A DNA stretch of 64,000 nt, taken from NCBI GenBank assembly GCA_036567965.1, contig DATCTN010000030.1:1-64000 (forward strand). The letters run 5' to 3'. The notes beneath the pieces are model-generated. The model did not search any database and was not told where the DNA came from. It worked only from the letters and a program-made list of their open reading frames with translations. The stretch comes from Candidatus Kryptoniota bacterium (GTDB taxonomy: Bacteria > Bacteroidota > Ignavibacteria > Kryptoniales > JAKASW01). Numbering within the stretch: the stretch's first letter is position 1; the number at the start of each line of letters is the position of its first letter. This document shows positions 51,411 to 61,144 of this stretch, piece by piece. A program made the translations under genes and the position numbers.

Positions 51411-51647
51411 ATGCATGACTTCGTTGAATTCGTTATTAAGAGACTCGTGGACAAACCTGATAACGTTCAGTTGACTCAGGACGAGAAGGAAGCGAACAAG
51501 GTTGTCTTTCAACTTAAGGTAGATCAGGATGACGTCGGAAAAGTGATCGGCCGTAAGGGAAGAACCGCGAACGCAATTCGGACACTCTTGAGCGCAGTTG
51601 CTGCCCGCGAAGGGAAACGCGCGATTCTCGAAATAATTGACAAGTAG
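51411..51647 (+). CDS. khpA: KH-domain RNA-binding protein KhpA
   Basis: A 78-residue KhpA/YlqC protein with the KH motif GKVIGRKGRTANAIRTLLSA (about 43-62). It binds RNA, often with KhpB, and usually sits between rpsP and rimM as here. AAGGAGG precedes the ATG. The 207 bp between rpsP and this gene hold no recognised gene; a small frame there (51204-51410) reads as noise. Confidence 0.93.
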   Translation: MHDFVEFVIKRLVDKPDNVQLTQDEKEANKVVFQLKVDQDDVGKVIGRKGRTANAIRTLLSAVAAREGKRAILEIIDK

Positions 51648-51750
51648 TAGGCTGCCAGTCGCGGAATCGTCCCGCGCAGGGTTCTGAATCGAATTTCATC
51701 CAGCTAATTCGCTGACGGAATTCTCAATTTTGTTTCAATCGGGAACAGGT

Positions 51751-52281
51751 GTGGAAGATTTTGTTTTGATAGGAATCGTACGAAAAGTCAGAAACAATAA
51801 GGGCGATCTCAAAGTCGAACCGATGAGCGACGTCCCTTCTCGCTATTCGTCTCTGACACGAGTGTTCGTTCGCAGGGATCTGAAAGACCCGGCACTTGAA
51901 AAGCTTGTCGAAAAATGTGCTCCTGTTAATGGCTATGTCGTTCTCAAACTTGAGGGAGTCGACTCGTTCACTGCGGCTGAGGACTTCGTGGGGTCGCAGA
52001 TTCTCGTTCCCGAGTCGGAGAGAGCGGAATTACCCGCCGGCACTTTCTATATCGACGCACTCATAGGGATGAATGTACTGAACAACGAAGGAAATCGTAT
52101 CGGCACCGTTGATGACGTGCGCTCCTCCGGCCAAAGATCGCTATTGGTTAGACGCGACGATGGAAAGGAGTTCATTCTTCCCTTTGTCCGTGAATTTGTT
52201 AAGGATGTTAACGTCGGCGCGAAGACAATAGTGGTCGAGCTGATAGAAGGAATCATGGAAGGTGAGACCGATGAGGATTGA
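51751..52281 (+). CDS. rimM: ribosome maturation factor RimM
   Basis: About 176 residues with the RimM N-terminal beta barrel (FVLIGIVRKVRNNKGDLKVEPMSD) and C-terminal PRC-barrel (IDALIGMNVLNNEGNRIGTVDDVRSSG to LPFVREFVKDVNVGAKTIVVELIEGI). It assists 30S head assembly with S19. I prefer GTG 51751, where the fold starts and GGGA lies six bases upstream; the open frame reaches TTG 51730. It overlaps trmD by 11 bp. Confidence 0.93.
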   Translation: MEDFVLIGIVRKVRNNKGDLKVEPMSDVPSRYSSLTRVFVRRDLKDPALEKLVEKCAPVNGYVVLKLEGVDSFTAAEDFVGSQILVPESERAELPAGTFYIDALIGMNVLNNEGNRIGTVDDVRSSGQRSLLVRRDDGKEFILPFVREFVKDVNVGAKTIVVELIEGIMEGETDED

Positions 52282-52987
52282 TGTGGTCACGGCGTTTCCC
52301 GGGATGATTCTAAGCGCGATTGACGCAAGCATGCTAAAGAAAGCCAGAGAACGAAATACTGTCGAGATCATTGTCCATGATTTGCGCGATTACACGCACG
52401 ACAAGCATAAAACTGTTGACGATTCGCCTTACGGTGGCGGTGCAGGGATGGTCTTGAAACCGGAACCGGTTTTCGAATGCGTGGAGAAGCTGTGCTCCGA
52501 AAGACATTACGACGAAGTGATCCTCATGGCTGCCGACGGAGATACGTTGAATCAGGCATATGCAAATGAGCTCTCGCTGAAGACCAACCTCATTTTGATT
52601 TGCGGTCATTACAAGGGAGTTGATGAGCGAATCAGAGAAAGCCTGGTGACGAAGGAGATCTCGATCGGCGACTACGTGTTGACCGGAGGAGAAATACCTG
52701 CGCTGGTAGTGATCGATGCGGTGACCAGACTCCTGCCGGGATCACTTGGTGACAGCGAGAGTGCGCTCAACGACTCATTTCAAACGGGGCTCCTCGACTC
52801 ACCGCAGTACACCCGGCCGGCGGACTTCAGAGGGATGAAGGTACCCGACGTCCTTTTGAGCGGAGATCATCAAGAAGTCAGGAAGTGGCGTGAAGAAAAG
52901 AGCGTTGCTCGCACCGCCCGCAGGAGACCGGATCTGATCGATAAGAATTTTTCCAATTACGAGAAATCGGAGAATGAACATGAATAA
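52271..52987 (+). CDS. trmD: tRNA (guanine-N1)-methyltransferase
   Basis: A 238-residue SPOUT methyltransferase that makes m1G37 in tRNAs and prevents frameshifting. Motifs are [73 protein letters not shown] (knot) and HQEVRKWR. I chose ATG 52271, which has AAGGTGA upstream, rather than the in-frame GTG 52262. It overlaps both neighbours. Confidence 0.96.
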   Translation: MRIDVVTAFPGMILSAIDASMLKKARERNTVEIIVHDLRDYTHDKHKTVDDSPYGGGAGMVLKPEPVFECVEKLCSERHYDEVILMAADGDTLNQAYANELSLKTNLILICGHYKGVDERIRESLVTKEISIGDYVLTGGEIPALVVIDAVTRLLPGSLGDSESALNDSFQTGLLDSPQYTRPADFRGMKVPDVLLSGDHQEVRKWREEKSVARTARRRPDLIDKNFSNYEKSENEHE

Positions 52988-53318
52988 AATATCATTGGTG
53001 GAAGCAGCACACCTCAAGACCGACCTTCCCCCTTTCAGACCCGGTGACACGGTCAATGTCCACTTCAGAGTTGTGGAAGGCGACAAGGAGCGTATCCAGG
53101 ATTTTGAAGGTATTGTAATAAGCAGGCGCGGTGCGGGATTGAAGGAGACTTTTACCGTCAGGAAGATTTCAAACGGCGTCGGCGTCGAAAGAATATTCCC
53201 GGTGCATTCACCCCGTATTGCCAGAATAGAAGTTTTGCGCGGCGGGAAAGTGAGGCGTGCAAAACTCTTTTACCTCAGAGAATTGGCTACGAAAGCGGTT
53301 CGTCAGAAGACCACCTAA
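52974..53318 (+). CDS. rplS: ribosomal protein L19
   Basis: A 114-residue L19 with [33 protein letters not shown] and [23 protein letters not shown], ending [13 protein letters not shown] as is typical. It stabilises the 30S-50S interface. The start is ATG 52974 or 52980, inside the trmD end. The menaquinone gene mqnE follows after 15 bp, so the operon probably continues. Confidence 0.97.
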   Translation: MNMNKISLVEAAHLKTDLPPFRPGDTVNVHFRVVEGDKERIQDFEGIVISRRGAGLKETFTVRKISNGVGVERIFPVHSPRIARIEVLRGGKVRRAKLFYLRELATKAVRQKTT

Positions 53319-53333
53319 CCAACGGGAGACGAA

Positions 53334-54515
53334 ATGTTCCAGTCAACTGGAGATTTCCCGTCTGACCGGCTGAGAACAGGAAACGGAGTGAGCGTCCGGC
53401 AGACAATCGATGAAGAGATGCAGTTTCTGGGAGAAATGAATTCCTTCGGCGCGCTACAGGATATATTCGAGAAGGTCAAAGCGGGAGAAAGGCTAAGCCG
53501 TGAAGACGGCTTGAAATTATACGAGAGCCCGAACCTTCTTGGACTGGGGTATCTAGCAAATATTGCTCGTGAACGCTTGAACGGCTCGAACACCTACTTC
53601 GTGAAGAATTATGTCCTGAACTACACGAATATTTGTGAGCTCGACTGCAAGTTCTGTTCATTCTACCGTAAAGAGGGGCAGGACGGAGCGTATCTCATGA
53701 GTCTCAATCAGATTTTCGGGACCATTGAGCGAGAGAAAGAGAACATCTCCGAAATGCATATCGTTGGCGGGCTGAACAACAAGCTGCCTTATGATTACTA
53801 CATCGAGATGCTCAGGGGAATAAAGCGGATAAATCAACGGATCCACATAAAGGCGTTCACAGCGGTGGAGATCGAGTTCTTTGCGAGACTTTACGGCAAA
53901 TCATTGGAGGAAGTCCTGTCGGAATTCAAGGAAGCAGGACTTGATGCGATGCCCGGCGGCGGTGCCGAGATATTCAGCGAACGAGTAAGGGAGAAGATGT
54001 TCGCGGAAAAGATCGGGGCGGACGACTGGATAAGAGTGATAAAAGTCGCGCACCGACTCGGGATTCCATCTAATGCCACGATGCTCTACGGCCACATGGA
54101 GAAAGTTGAAGAAAGGGTAGACCATCTCATCCGGCTTCGTGAAGTACAGGATGAAACGCGTAACTTCTTCGCGTTCATTCCGCTTGCGTATCATCCGCAT
54201 GTCGAAGACTCAACACAATGGGCAACAGGTGTAGATAATCTGAAGAGCATCGCAGTGAGCAGATTGATGCTCGACAATTTTCCCCACATCAAGGCATATT
54301 GGATTTCGATGGGACCGAAGGTGGCGCAGGTCAGTCTCGGATTCGGGGCCGACGATCTTGACGGTACGGTCCGGGACGAAAGAGTCTTCCACATGGCGGG
54401 CGCATCGACAGAAAATGCCCTTACCAAGAAACAACTTATCAAGCTTATCAAAGATGCAGGCCGCATCCCGATAGAAAGAGACGGCCTGTACAGAACTGTG
54501 GAGAGCTTCGCGTAA
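53334..54515 (+). CDS. mqnE: aminofutalosine synthase (radical SAM)
   Basis: A 393-residue radical SAM enzyme. The cluster site is C101-x3-C105-x2-C108 in NICELDCKFCSF; HIVGGLNNKLPYDYY and KAFTAVEIEFFARL are the MqnE-type segments that separate it from MqnC. It joins the MqnA product to S-adenosylmethionine to give 6-amino-6-deoxyfutalosine, in the alternative menaquinone pathway. GGGAG precedes the ATG. An N-terminal extension of about 35 residues is longer than usual, and ATG 53436 is an alternative start. Confidence 0.94.
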   Translation: MFQSTGDFPSDRLRTGNGVSVRQTIDEEMQFLGEMNSFGALQDIFEKVKAGERLSREDGLKLYESPNLLGLGYLANIARERLNGSNTYFVKNYVLNYTNICELDCKFCSFYRKEGQDGAYLMSLNQIFGTIEREKENISEMHIVGGLNNKLPYDYYIEMLRGIKRINQRIHIKAFTAVEIEFFARLYGKSLEEVLSEFKEAGLDAMPGGGAEIFSERVREKMFAEKIGADDWIRVIKVAHRLGIPSNATMLYGHMEKVEERVDHLIRLREVQDETRNFFAFIPLAYHPHVEDSTQWATGVDNLKSIAVSRLMLDNFPHIKAYWISMGPKVAQVSLGFGADDLDGTVRDERVFHMAGASTENALTKKQLIKLIKDAGRIPIERDGLYRTVESFA

Positions 54516-54549
54516 ACAGCGCAGAAGTTCACTCAAGGAGTTCAGCAGC

Positions 54550-55407
54550 ATGAGCATATCGAATAATCCCACCTCCGGAAAGAAAAAACTTGGCGCGGTC
54601 AGTTTCCTTAATACCAAGCCGTTGATTTACGGACTGGAGAAGAATCTCTTCCCGCACAATTTTGACATAAGGAAGGACATACCTTCTGCGCTGGCAGTCC
54701 TGCTTGGCGCCGGCCAGCTCGATGTCGCATTGATTCCAAGCATCGCATACGCAAAACACAGTCCGATACTTCGCGTTGTTCCGGAATGCGGGATAATTGC
54801 TCATGACAAAGTGAACAGTATAAGACTCTACTTCAACAAAGACCTGGCCAACATCAGAAAAGTGGCGCTCGACATCAGCTCAATGACCTCGGTCGTTCTT
54901 ACGAAGGTGATTCTCGCGGAAAAGTACGAGATAAAGCCGGAGTTTGTCGTCGCGCAGCCTGACGTAAGCAGGATGCTTGCGTCGGCCGATGCTGCGCTCG
55001 TGATTGGAGACTCGGCTCTTTTCAAAACCGGTTCCGCCGGTCCTAATTATCTTGATCTCGCCGAAGAGTGGGTTGACATGACTGGACTCCCATTCGTATT
55101 TGCAGTTTGGGCGGGGAAGCCGGACGCGCTGAATGTTGACGACGTTCACGCGATAATCTATTCGAAGAACCTCGGCATCGATAATATTGAAACTGTGTGC
55201 AAAGAGGCCGCAGCCGAGTACGGCACAAGTCTGAATGTCATACTCGAGTATCTAACGAACAACGTTCAGTTCAATCTCGGTGAGGCCGAGATCGCAGGTA
55301 TGCGGCACTTCTTCGAACTGGCGTACTATCACGGCGCGCTTGAATATCTGCCCTCTCTCAATTTCTATCCTCTTGAAACGACTGCGGAGTCCGCTTCTTC
55401 AAGCTGA
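54550..55407 (+). CDS. mqnA: chorismate dehydratase
   Basis: A 285-residue periplasmic-binding-protein-like enzyme of the MqnA/MqnD family. Motifs are LGAVSFLNTKPLIYGLE near 14-30, DIPSALAVLLGAGQLDVALIPSIAYA and ALVIGDSALF. It turns chorismate into 3-[(1-carboxyvinyl)oxy]benzoate, the first futalosine-pathway step. With MqnE just upstream it defines the first two reactions; mqnB, C and D are not in the window. AAGGAG precedes the ATG. The start has no signal peptide, so it is cytoplasmic. Confidence 0.94.
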   Translation: MSISNNPTSGKKKLGAVSFLNTKPLIYGLEKNLFPHNFDIRKDIPSALAVLLGAGQLDVALIPSIAYAKHSPILRVVPECGIIAHDKVNSIRLYFNKDLANIRKVALDISSMTSVVLTKVILAEKYEIKPEFVVAQPDVSRMLASADAALVIGDSALFKTGSAGPNYLDLAEEWVDMTGLPFVFAVWAGKPDALNVDDVHAIIYSKNLGIDNIETVCKEAAAEYGTSLNVILEYLTNNVQFNLGEAEIAGMRHFFELAYYHGALEYLPSLNFYPLETTAESASSS

Positions 55408-55439
55408 GTTAGTGTAACAAATCCCTCAAAATCCGTAGA

Positions 55440-55469
55440 TTCATGTTGAAAAGGAGTGTTCAACATGAA
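55440..55469 (+). promoter_or_regulatory. hairpin with ribosome site in the loop and start codon in the stem
   Basis: TTCATGTTGAA (55440-55450) and TTCAACATGAA (55459-55469) are a perfect 11-bp inverted repeat around the 8-base loop AAGGAGTG. The loop is the Shine-Dalgarno sequence and the downstream arm contains the ATG 55465-55467 of the barrel gene. In mRNA this would hold the start codon paired. The same site in DNA could be a repressor operator; the left arm also contains an ATG. Confidence 0.6.
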
Positions 55470-57165
55470 ACGGCTGTTTCTTCTACTGACAATCTTGGTC
55501 GTCTCAAATGGGTATGCAGCGCCACGGATACAGGTGAAGGATTCGCTAAATACCGATCATGGGGGACTGATTGACTCGCTGAAACTGGAACTCGGCAGGA
55601 TCGAAAAATCCTACCGTCTCTTAAGAGAACGAACAGACTCGACGAAGGAGTTGAGTGAAGTCGATAAGATGGAGCTTGACAAACTCTCTGACGCGCTTCA
55701 GAGGATCAGCACCGAGATAAGAAGCAACTCGGGCAATGCCGACGAGCTTGCCGATGACGCTACCAACGTATACGATTTTCAATACACAGTGGTCAAGGAG
55801 GGAGATTATACTCTCGCGGCAGACAAGGATGTAGACGGCGACGTGAAGGTCTTGAATGGAGACGCCCGGATATACGGTTCTCTGAATGGAAACATTCTTG
55901 TAGTTAATGGAGACGCCTACATAAAGAGTGGCGCGCGCGTTCTCGGCAACGTTGTGGTGGTAAACGGAAGAGCGCACGTAAGCGACGACGCGACGGTCCG
56001 CGGAAGCGTGATCGAACGCGAGGGGAGTGATCTCAAAGAAAGACGATCGTTCACACGTCACCTGAATCTCATCGAGCATCCGGACGTCTGGCAGGATCGC
56101 GATTTCATGTTTGAGCACGTCGCAGCAAATTATAACAGAGTTGACGGACTTTTCCTGGGACTCGGGCAGGACAAGGAATACTATTGGGGCGGTGCGGACG
56201 ACTTTTCGCCATACGGTTTTCTCGGTTACGCGTTCAGCCTTCACAAGTGGCGTTACCAACTCGGTATGGACAAATGGTTTGGTAACGAAGATCGATTTGA
56301 GATTGGCGCTGAAGGGCATTCTCTGACCGACTCAAAGGAGTTGTGGATGGTCGGACCGAAAGAGAATTTCGTCTACTCCATCCTGGCTAGAGAAGATTAT
56401 ATGGATTATTACACCCGCTACGGGATGTCCGTTCATGCCGCGCAGTATTATGACATGGCCTCCAGGCTGACGCTAAGTTACGATGTCGACAAATATACCT
56501 CCTTATCGAGAAACACAAACTGGTCGATCTTTGGCGGCCACAAAGTATTTCGGGACAACCCCGCGATAGAAGACGGCTGGATGAGAAGCGTGGTAGTTTC
56601 GCTGGATCACAGGAGCTATACAGGCGGAACAACGCGGAGAGTGGGTTGGATGGCGGACCTGCGCGGCGAAGCCACTCTGAACGGCGTATTTGACTTCCGG
56701 ATGCTGACGGCAAATGTGGTCAGATACCAGCATCTCTTCTCAGGATTGCAAATGAATCTTAGATTTGTGGGTGGAACTTCAAATGGAGATCTGCCGCCGC
56801 AGAGAGTCTACCAGATAGGCGGATTCAACACTTTGAACGCTTTCGCTTACAAAGAGTTCTCGGGAAACAGACTCCTCCTTCTTAATTGTGAATTCTTGTT
56901 CGACCCGGACATGTTCAGTCGGTCGCACTTCTTCCCGCTCAATACTTTTACTCTGATCCTGCTTGCCGACGTCGGGCAGGTGCAGACCGCGCCCGCAAAT
57001 GATGCCTTTTCTGGTGGCTGGGGATTAGTCAACTCGAGGGATTTCAAGTCTGACTTCGGCGTGGGCTTCGGCAGCGACGACGGGACTTTCAGGATATTCC
57101 TCGCGTGGAGGACGGACATAGCGACATCGCCAACGCTGGGTGTGAGAGTGTCGCGACCGTTTTAA
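55465..57165 (+). CDS. bactofilin-like repeat fused to outer-membrane beta-barrel
   Basis: A 566-residue exported protein: signal peptide (about 1-19), a short coiled coil (about 35-75), a right-handed-helix segment (about 120-185) with repeats DGDVKVLNGDARIYGSL, NGNILVVNGDAYI and GNVVVVNGRAHV like bactofilin/polymer-forming domains, and a C-terminal barrel (about 220-566) with VYQIGGFNTLNAFAYKEFSGNRLLLLNCEFLF, as in Omp85/surface-antigen barrels. I chose ATG 55465, eight bases after AAGGAG, over the in-frame GTG 55456. Function unknown; probably an outer-membrane protein. Start codon is in the hairpin described separately. Confidence 0.75.
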   Translation: MKRLFLLLTILVVSNGYAAPRIQVKDSLNTDHGGLIDSLKLELGRIEKSYRLLRERTDSTKELSEVDKMELDKLSDALQRISTEIRSNSGNADELADDATNVYDFQYTVVKEGDYTLAADKDVDGDVKVLNGDARIYGSLNGNILVVNGDAYIKSGARVLGNVVVVNGRAHVSDDATVRGSVIEREGSDLKERRSFTRHLNLIEHPDVWQDRDFMFEHVAANYNRVDGLFLGLGQDKEYYWGGADDFSPYGFLGYAFSLHKWRYQLGMDKWFGNEDRFEIGAEGHSLTDSKELWMVGPKENFVYSILAREDYMDYYTRYGMSVHAAQYYDMASRLTLSYDVDKYTSLSRNTNWSIFGGHKVFRDNPAIEDGWMRSVVVSLDHRSYTGGTTRRVGWMADLRGEATLNGVFDFRMLTANVVRYQHLFSGLQMNLRFVGGTSNGDLPPQRVYQIGGFNTLNAFAYKEFSGNRLLLLNCEFLFDPDMFSRSHFFPLNTFTLILLADVGQVQTAPANDAFSGGWGLVNSRDFKSDFGVGFGSDDGTFRIFLAWRTDIATSPTLGVRVSRPF

Positions 57166-57197
57166 GCCGGCTAGTCTCTTGCGGTCTCTGCCTGGAC

Positions 57198-57232
57198 AAT
57201 GGGTGTGCAGACGGAAAGTTCGCACACCCATT
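57198..57232. terminator. hairpin between convergent genes
   Basis: AATGGGTGTGC and GCACACCCATT form an 11-bp perfect stem around a 13-base loop. It sits between the plus-strand barrel gene and the minus-strand gdhA and could end both. There is no strong T-run on either strand. Confidence 0.65.
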
Positions 57233-57255
57233 CTCGTGAGGTCAATACGATCCGT

Positions 57256-58677
57256 TCAGGGGAAGATTCCTAAATCAACATAAGAGGTAGCGATCTTGTC
57301 TATCGCATCAATGAATGCCGCTGTCCTGAGATCTGGGATCTTACTGTTTCCTTTCTTGATTTCCCTGATCTGATTGTACGCTCCGGTCATTGTTTCTTCC
57401 AGACCGGAGTTTACCAAATCAATTTCGTCGGCGCCTCTCGCGATCTTCTTTCTTTCCGCGTCCGTGAATTCCTTGCCGGTCGCGTGCTCTACCGCTTGCA
57501 GCATCTTGTCGAACGCGGACTCTTCAAATCTTTTGTCCATTCTTCCGAACCGAACGTGAGACAGGTTCTTCAGCCATTCGAAATAGGAAACGGTGACACC
57601 GCCCGCATTCAAGTACATGTCGGGTATGACCAATACCCCCTTTCGAAGTAGAATTTCTTCCGCATTCGCCGTCGTCGGTCCGTTAGCACCTTCTGCGATG
57701 ATCTTCGCCTTGATCCTCGGCGCATTCTCTTCAGTGATCTGATTTTCCAGTGCTGCAGGAATCAAGATGTCGCACTCGAGTTCGAGTGCCGCGAGCGAGC
57801 CGGCAAGGTCCTTCGCTCCCGGATACTTCAGAATCGACCCTGTCTCTTTCCGATGCTTTACAACCGCATCAACGTCGAGACCGGAAGAATTGTGGATCGC
57901 ACCCTCGTATTCGGCAAGTGCAATGATAATCGCTCCACCATCCTGGCAAAACTTCGCCGCATGATAACCCACGTTACCAAGACCCTGGACAACGACTTTC
58001 TTCCCGGACAACCTGCGAGAAAAACCGAGCGCTTTCATGTCATCCTTGTTGTCGCATGCTTCACGGAGCCCGAAGTAGATGCCTCTTCCGGTCGCTTCCG
58101 TTCTCCCGCGCACTCCGCCCTCAGCGACTGGCTTTCCGGTTACGCAGGCAAGCGCGTCTATCTTACCCGGGTTGAACGCGGCGTAAGTATCCGCTATCCA
58201 TGCCATCTCTCGGGGACCGGATCCATAATCAGGCGCAGGGACGTCGACACCGGGTCCGATGTAATTCTTTCGGATCAACTCAGCAGTGTAGCGCCTCGTG
58301 ATGATTTCAAGATCCGTGACTGAATAATCCTTGGGGTTGACTTTGATCGCGCCTTTCGCTCCCCCAAATGGGACGTCGACCACGGCACACTTGTAAGTCA
58401 TCAACGCGGCAAGAGCCTTGACTTCGTCTTCATCCACCTCGGCCGAGTATCTTATTCCTCCCTTGACAGGAAGTTTGTGATAGCTGTGTTCGACACGCCA
58501 GCCCTGCAGAACCTCAAACCCCTTCGATGTCCGTACAGGGAACTGGAATGAATAGATGCTGTTGCAGCCCTTGATCTGTTCGAGCAATCCCTTCGGATGA
58601 TTTGTAAATTGCGCAGCTCTATCGAAATTAAGGTTTACATTCTCGAAGAAGCTAATCTTTTGCTTGGAGTCGCTCAT
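57256..58677 (-). CDS. gdhA: glutamate dehydrogenase
   Basis: A 473-residue Glu/Leu/Phe/Val dehydrogenase that interconverts glutamate and 2-oxoglutarate plus ammonia. Catalytic lysines appear in PVKGGIRYS (K72), [18 protein letters not shown] (K96, K108), the acid in [13 protein letters not shown], and the NAD(P) fold at [16 protein letters not shown]. The length is a little above the 420-450 usual for the hexameric enzyme. AAGGAGA precedes the ATG by nine bases. Cofactor preference cannot be read with confidence. Confidence 0.96.
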   Translation of the reverse strand: MSDSKQKISFFENVNLNFDRAAQFTNHPKGLLEQIKGCNSIYSFQFPVRTSKGFEVLQGWRVEHSYHKLPVKGGIRYSAEVDEDEVKALAALMTYKCAVVDVPFGGAKGAIKVNPKDYSVTDLEIITRRYTAELIRKNYIGPGVDVPAPDYGSGPREMAWIADTYAAFNPGKIDALACVTGKPVAEGGVRGRTEATGRGIYFGLREACDNKDDMKALGFSRRLSGKKVVVQGLGNVGYHAAKFCQDGGAIIIALAEYEGAIHNSSGLDVDAVVKHRKETGSILKYPGAKDLAGSLAALELECDILIPAALENQITEENAPRIKAKIIAEGANGPTTANAEEILLRKGVLVIPDMYLNAGGVTVSYFEWLKNLSHVRFGRMDKRFEESAFDKMLQAVEHATGKEFTDAERKKIARGADEIDLVNSGLEETMTGAYNQIREIKKGNSKIPDLRTAAFIDAIDKIATSYVDLGIFP

Positions 58678-58865
58678 TGTTAACTCTCCTTTTCACTTTT
58701 TGAAATTACAAAACGGGAAATTGAAATCCAGCGGGATAATCCATTGGAGCTGCTGCCAACCAGCGGCGCGTAAGCCGGCGCATTTCCGCGCGAACGGCCG
58801 GACATCCTGCGGGGAGTTTCCATGCACTTGGATATTTCGGATAAACCGGTGCGGTTCTTGAACGA

Positions 58866-59195
58866 TCAGCCGCGGGATGCAACGACTGCCGTGCCATAAC
58901 ATAAAACTTCTGTAACTCCGCCCAACAACTCCGTCGCGTCGTACCTCACTCCGATGACCGCGTTTGCTCCGAGCTGCTCCGCGTGTTCCACCATCATGTC
59001 GAACGATTCGTTCCTTGTCTTTTCGCACAACTCAGTAAACAGTGAGATATTTCCTCCGAACAGAGTCTGCAGCGAACCTCCGATCGTGCCGAATACAGAC
59101 CTCGAGCGCACCGTAATTCCCCTAACAACGCCCAGCTGCTTTGTGATCTTGTATCCTTCCAATGTAAAAGTGGTGGTGGTCATCGAGTGATCCAT
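58866..59195 (-). CDS. YbjQ/UPF0145 family protein
   Basis: A 109-residue protein of the YbjQ (UPF0145) family, sometimes called heavy-metal-binding, with VRGITVRSRSVFGTIGGSLQTLFGGNIS and EHAEQLGANAVIGVRYDATEL. Pentameric members are known, but the function is not. AAGGAGA seven bases before ATG 59195 favours that start over ATG 59183. It lies 188 bp upstream of gdhA on the same strand. Confidence 0.88.
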   Translation of the reverse strand: MDHSMTTTTFTLEGYKITKQLGVVRGITVRSRSVFGTIGGSLQTLFGGNISLFTELCEKTRNESFDMMVEHAEQLGANAVIGVRYDATELLGGVTEVLCYGTAVVASRG

Positions 59196-59386
59196 CTTGT
59201 GTCTCCTTAGCCCTTATTCGTTTTGAGATTACTGTCGAGCAAGAATTGAGCTTCTTCGAACCAAGGGTGGGAAAGCATGGTCAAATATATGTTCCTCCGG
59301 CAACTCTTACAATCTTCTTTCGCATCGAGGCTGTATGAATCAATTGGACCAATTTCGTAAATTTCTATGAACAACGCGAGGAGCGG

Positions 59387-61144
59387 ATGACACGTTTAAA
59401 AATATTTGTCGTCGTCATGTTGGCGTGCGCAGTTGAAGCATGCAATCCACCCAAATCCACGGTGGATCTGGTTTTGAAAAACGGGAGATTCTATACGGTC
59501 GATTCGAGGTTACCGAACGCCGGAGCCGTGGCAATTGTTCGGGGTACCATCATCGGCGTCGGTACTGACGACGGAATTGCATCCAGGTTTGATGGAAAGG
59601 TGACTATAGACCTCAAGGGCGCATTTGTCCTTCCTGGTTTGACAGACGGCCACGCGCATTTGACGGATCTCGGTGCAATGCTGCTGACATTGGATTTGAC
59701 AAAAGCAAAGTCGCCCGCTGAAGTGGCCGGCCTCGTTGCGGGCGCGGCAAAGAATTCGAGTCCGGGAGGCTGGATTCGCGGAAGAGGATGGGATCAGAAC
59801 CAATGGCCGGGCAGAAATTTCCCGACTCACGAGACACTCGACAAGGCTGCTCCGGACAATTATGTTTATCTTTTTCGGGTCGACGGTCACGCCGTCTGGG
59901 TAAACAAAAAAGTCATGGATCTCTGCGGAATATCACGCGCCACGCAAGACCCCGAGGGCGGAAAAATTATACGTGATAAGAAGGGAAATCCAACTGGAGT
60001 CTTTCTGGATGCCGCCCGTGAATTGATCGCCTCGAAAGTTCCTCGACCAACGGATTCCGAAGTTGAACACGCAATTACGGTCGCGATGGATACTTGCGCC
60101 AGTTACGGTTTAACGGAGGTGGATGACGCACGGATTTTCGAACAGACGATCGGAATATATAAGCATCTTGTTGACAGCGGTAAATTGAGAATTCGAATAA
60201 CGTCGATGTATTTCGGCATGGACTCGACGCTTCCAGCCATACTTAGACAGGGACCCATCATGAATTATGGCGGTCTGTTTACAATGCGCGCCGTGAAAGT
60301 CTACATGGACGGGGCGTTAGGATCCAGAGGTGCGGCCCTTGTGAAAGCTTACTCTGACGACCCCGGCAATTATGGTCTCACCGAAATCGGAGAATCCGAT
60401 CTCGAGAACCTCACTATTGCAGCACTATCGGACGGCTTCCAGGTCTGTACCCACGCGATCGGAGATCGTGCCAATCATGTCACATTAGATGCGTACGAGA
60501 AAGCTCTTAAGGCAATTAACCTTCCCGACCCGAGGTTGAGGATCGAGCACGCACAGGTACTTCTCAAAGACGACATACCTCGTTTCAAGGAGCTTGGAGT
60601 GATTCCGTCAATGCAGCCCGCTCACTGCACTGCCGACATGTACTGGGCCGAGGCGAGACTTGGGCCGGAGCGGATAAAGCATGCTTACGCCTGGAGGTCT
60701 TTAATAGATGACGGTAACATTATTATCGGCGGGTCCGATTTTCCGGATGTTAGTCCTGATCCCAGACTTGGTATCTACGCGGCAGTTTCGCGGCAGGACA
60801 TGAATGGGCTCCCGAGGGATTTCACCGATGCGAAGGAGTACTTTGAACTGTCTCCCGACGCGCTGAAAGACAGCTCCTATTTTGACAATGGTTTCTTCCC
60901 GTCTCAGAAAATGACGCTTGACGAAGCGATAAAAGCTTTTACCATTTGGCCAGCCTACGGGAGCTTTCAGGAAAACGAAAAGGGTTCGATATCTGTCGGG
61001 AAATTCGCCGACTTCACAATCTTCGAAAAAGATTTTCGGGAGATTGCGCCGATCGAGATTCCCGACGACGCTGTGTTGGCGACGATTGTTGCAGGTAAGC
61101 TCATCTTTGTCAATCGTTCCGAACACGACTGGGAGGTACAATGA
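59387..61144 (+). CDS. exported amidohydrolase, YtcJ-like
   Basis: A 585-residue metal-dependent hydrolase of the amidohydrolase_3 family. The N-terminus is a lipoprotein-like signal (VVVMLACAVEACNPP, Cys near 19), so it would be periplasmic. Metal-site motifs are LPGLTDGHAHL, a probable lysine in AVKVYMDGALGSRGA, CTHAIGD, RIEHAQ and GSDFPDVSPDPRLG. Substrate unknown; relatives cut cyclic amides and imides. GAGGAG precedes the ATG, and the stop overlaps the aldo/keto reductase ATG by 4 bp. Confidence 0.85.
   Translation: MTRLKIFVVVMLACAVEACNPPKSTVDLVLKNGRFYTVDSRLPNAGAVAIVRGTIIGVGTDDGIASRFDGKVTIDLKGAFVLPGLTDGHAHLTDLGAMLLTLDLTKAKSPAEVAGLVAGAAKNSSPGGWIRGRGWDQNQWPGRNFPTHETLDKAAPDNYVYLFRVDGHAVWVNKKVMDLCGISRATQDPEGGKIIRDKKGNPTGVFLDAARELIASKVPRPTDSEVEHAITVAMDTCASYGLTEVDDARIFEQTIGIYKHLVDSGKLRIRITSMYFGMDSTLPAILRQGPIMNYGGLFTMRAVKVYMDGALGSRGAALVKAYSDDPGNYGLTEIGESDLENLTIAALSDGFQVCTHAIGDRANHVTLDAYEKALKAINLPDPRLRIEHAQVLLKDDIPRFKELGVIPSMQPAHCTADMYWAEARLGPERIKHAYAWRSLIDDGNIIIGGSDFPDVSPDPRLGIYAAVSRQDMNGLPRDFTDAKEYFELSPDALKDSSYFDNGFFPSQKMTLDEAIKAFTIWPAYGSFQENEKGSISVGKFADFTIFEKDFREIAPIEIPDDAVLATIVAGKLIFVNRSEHDWEVQ

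Noticed and set aside
51010-51474. 154-codon frame overlapping rpsP and khpA
   Set aside because: It is out of frame with both and very Arg/Pro-rich, as expected from a shifted reading of the Ala/Lys tail.
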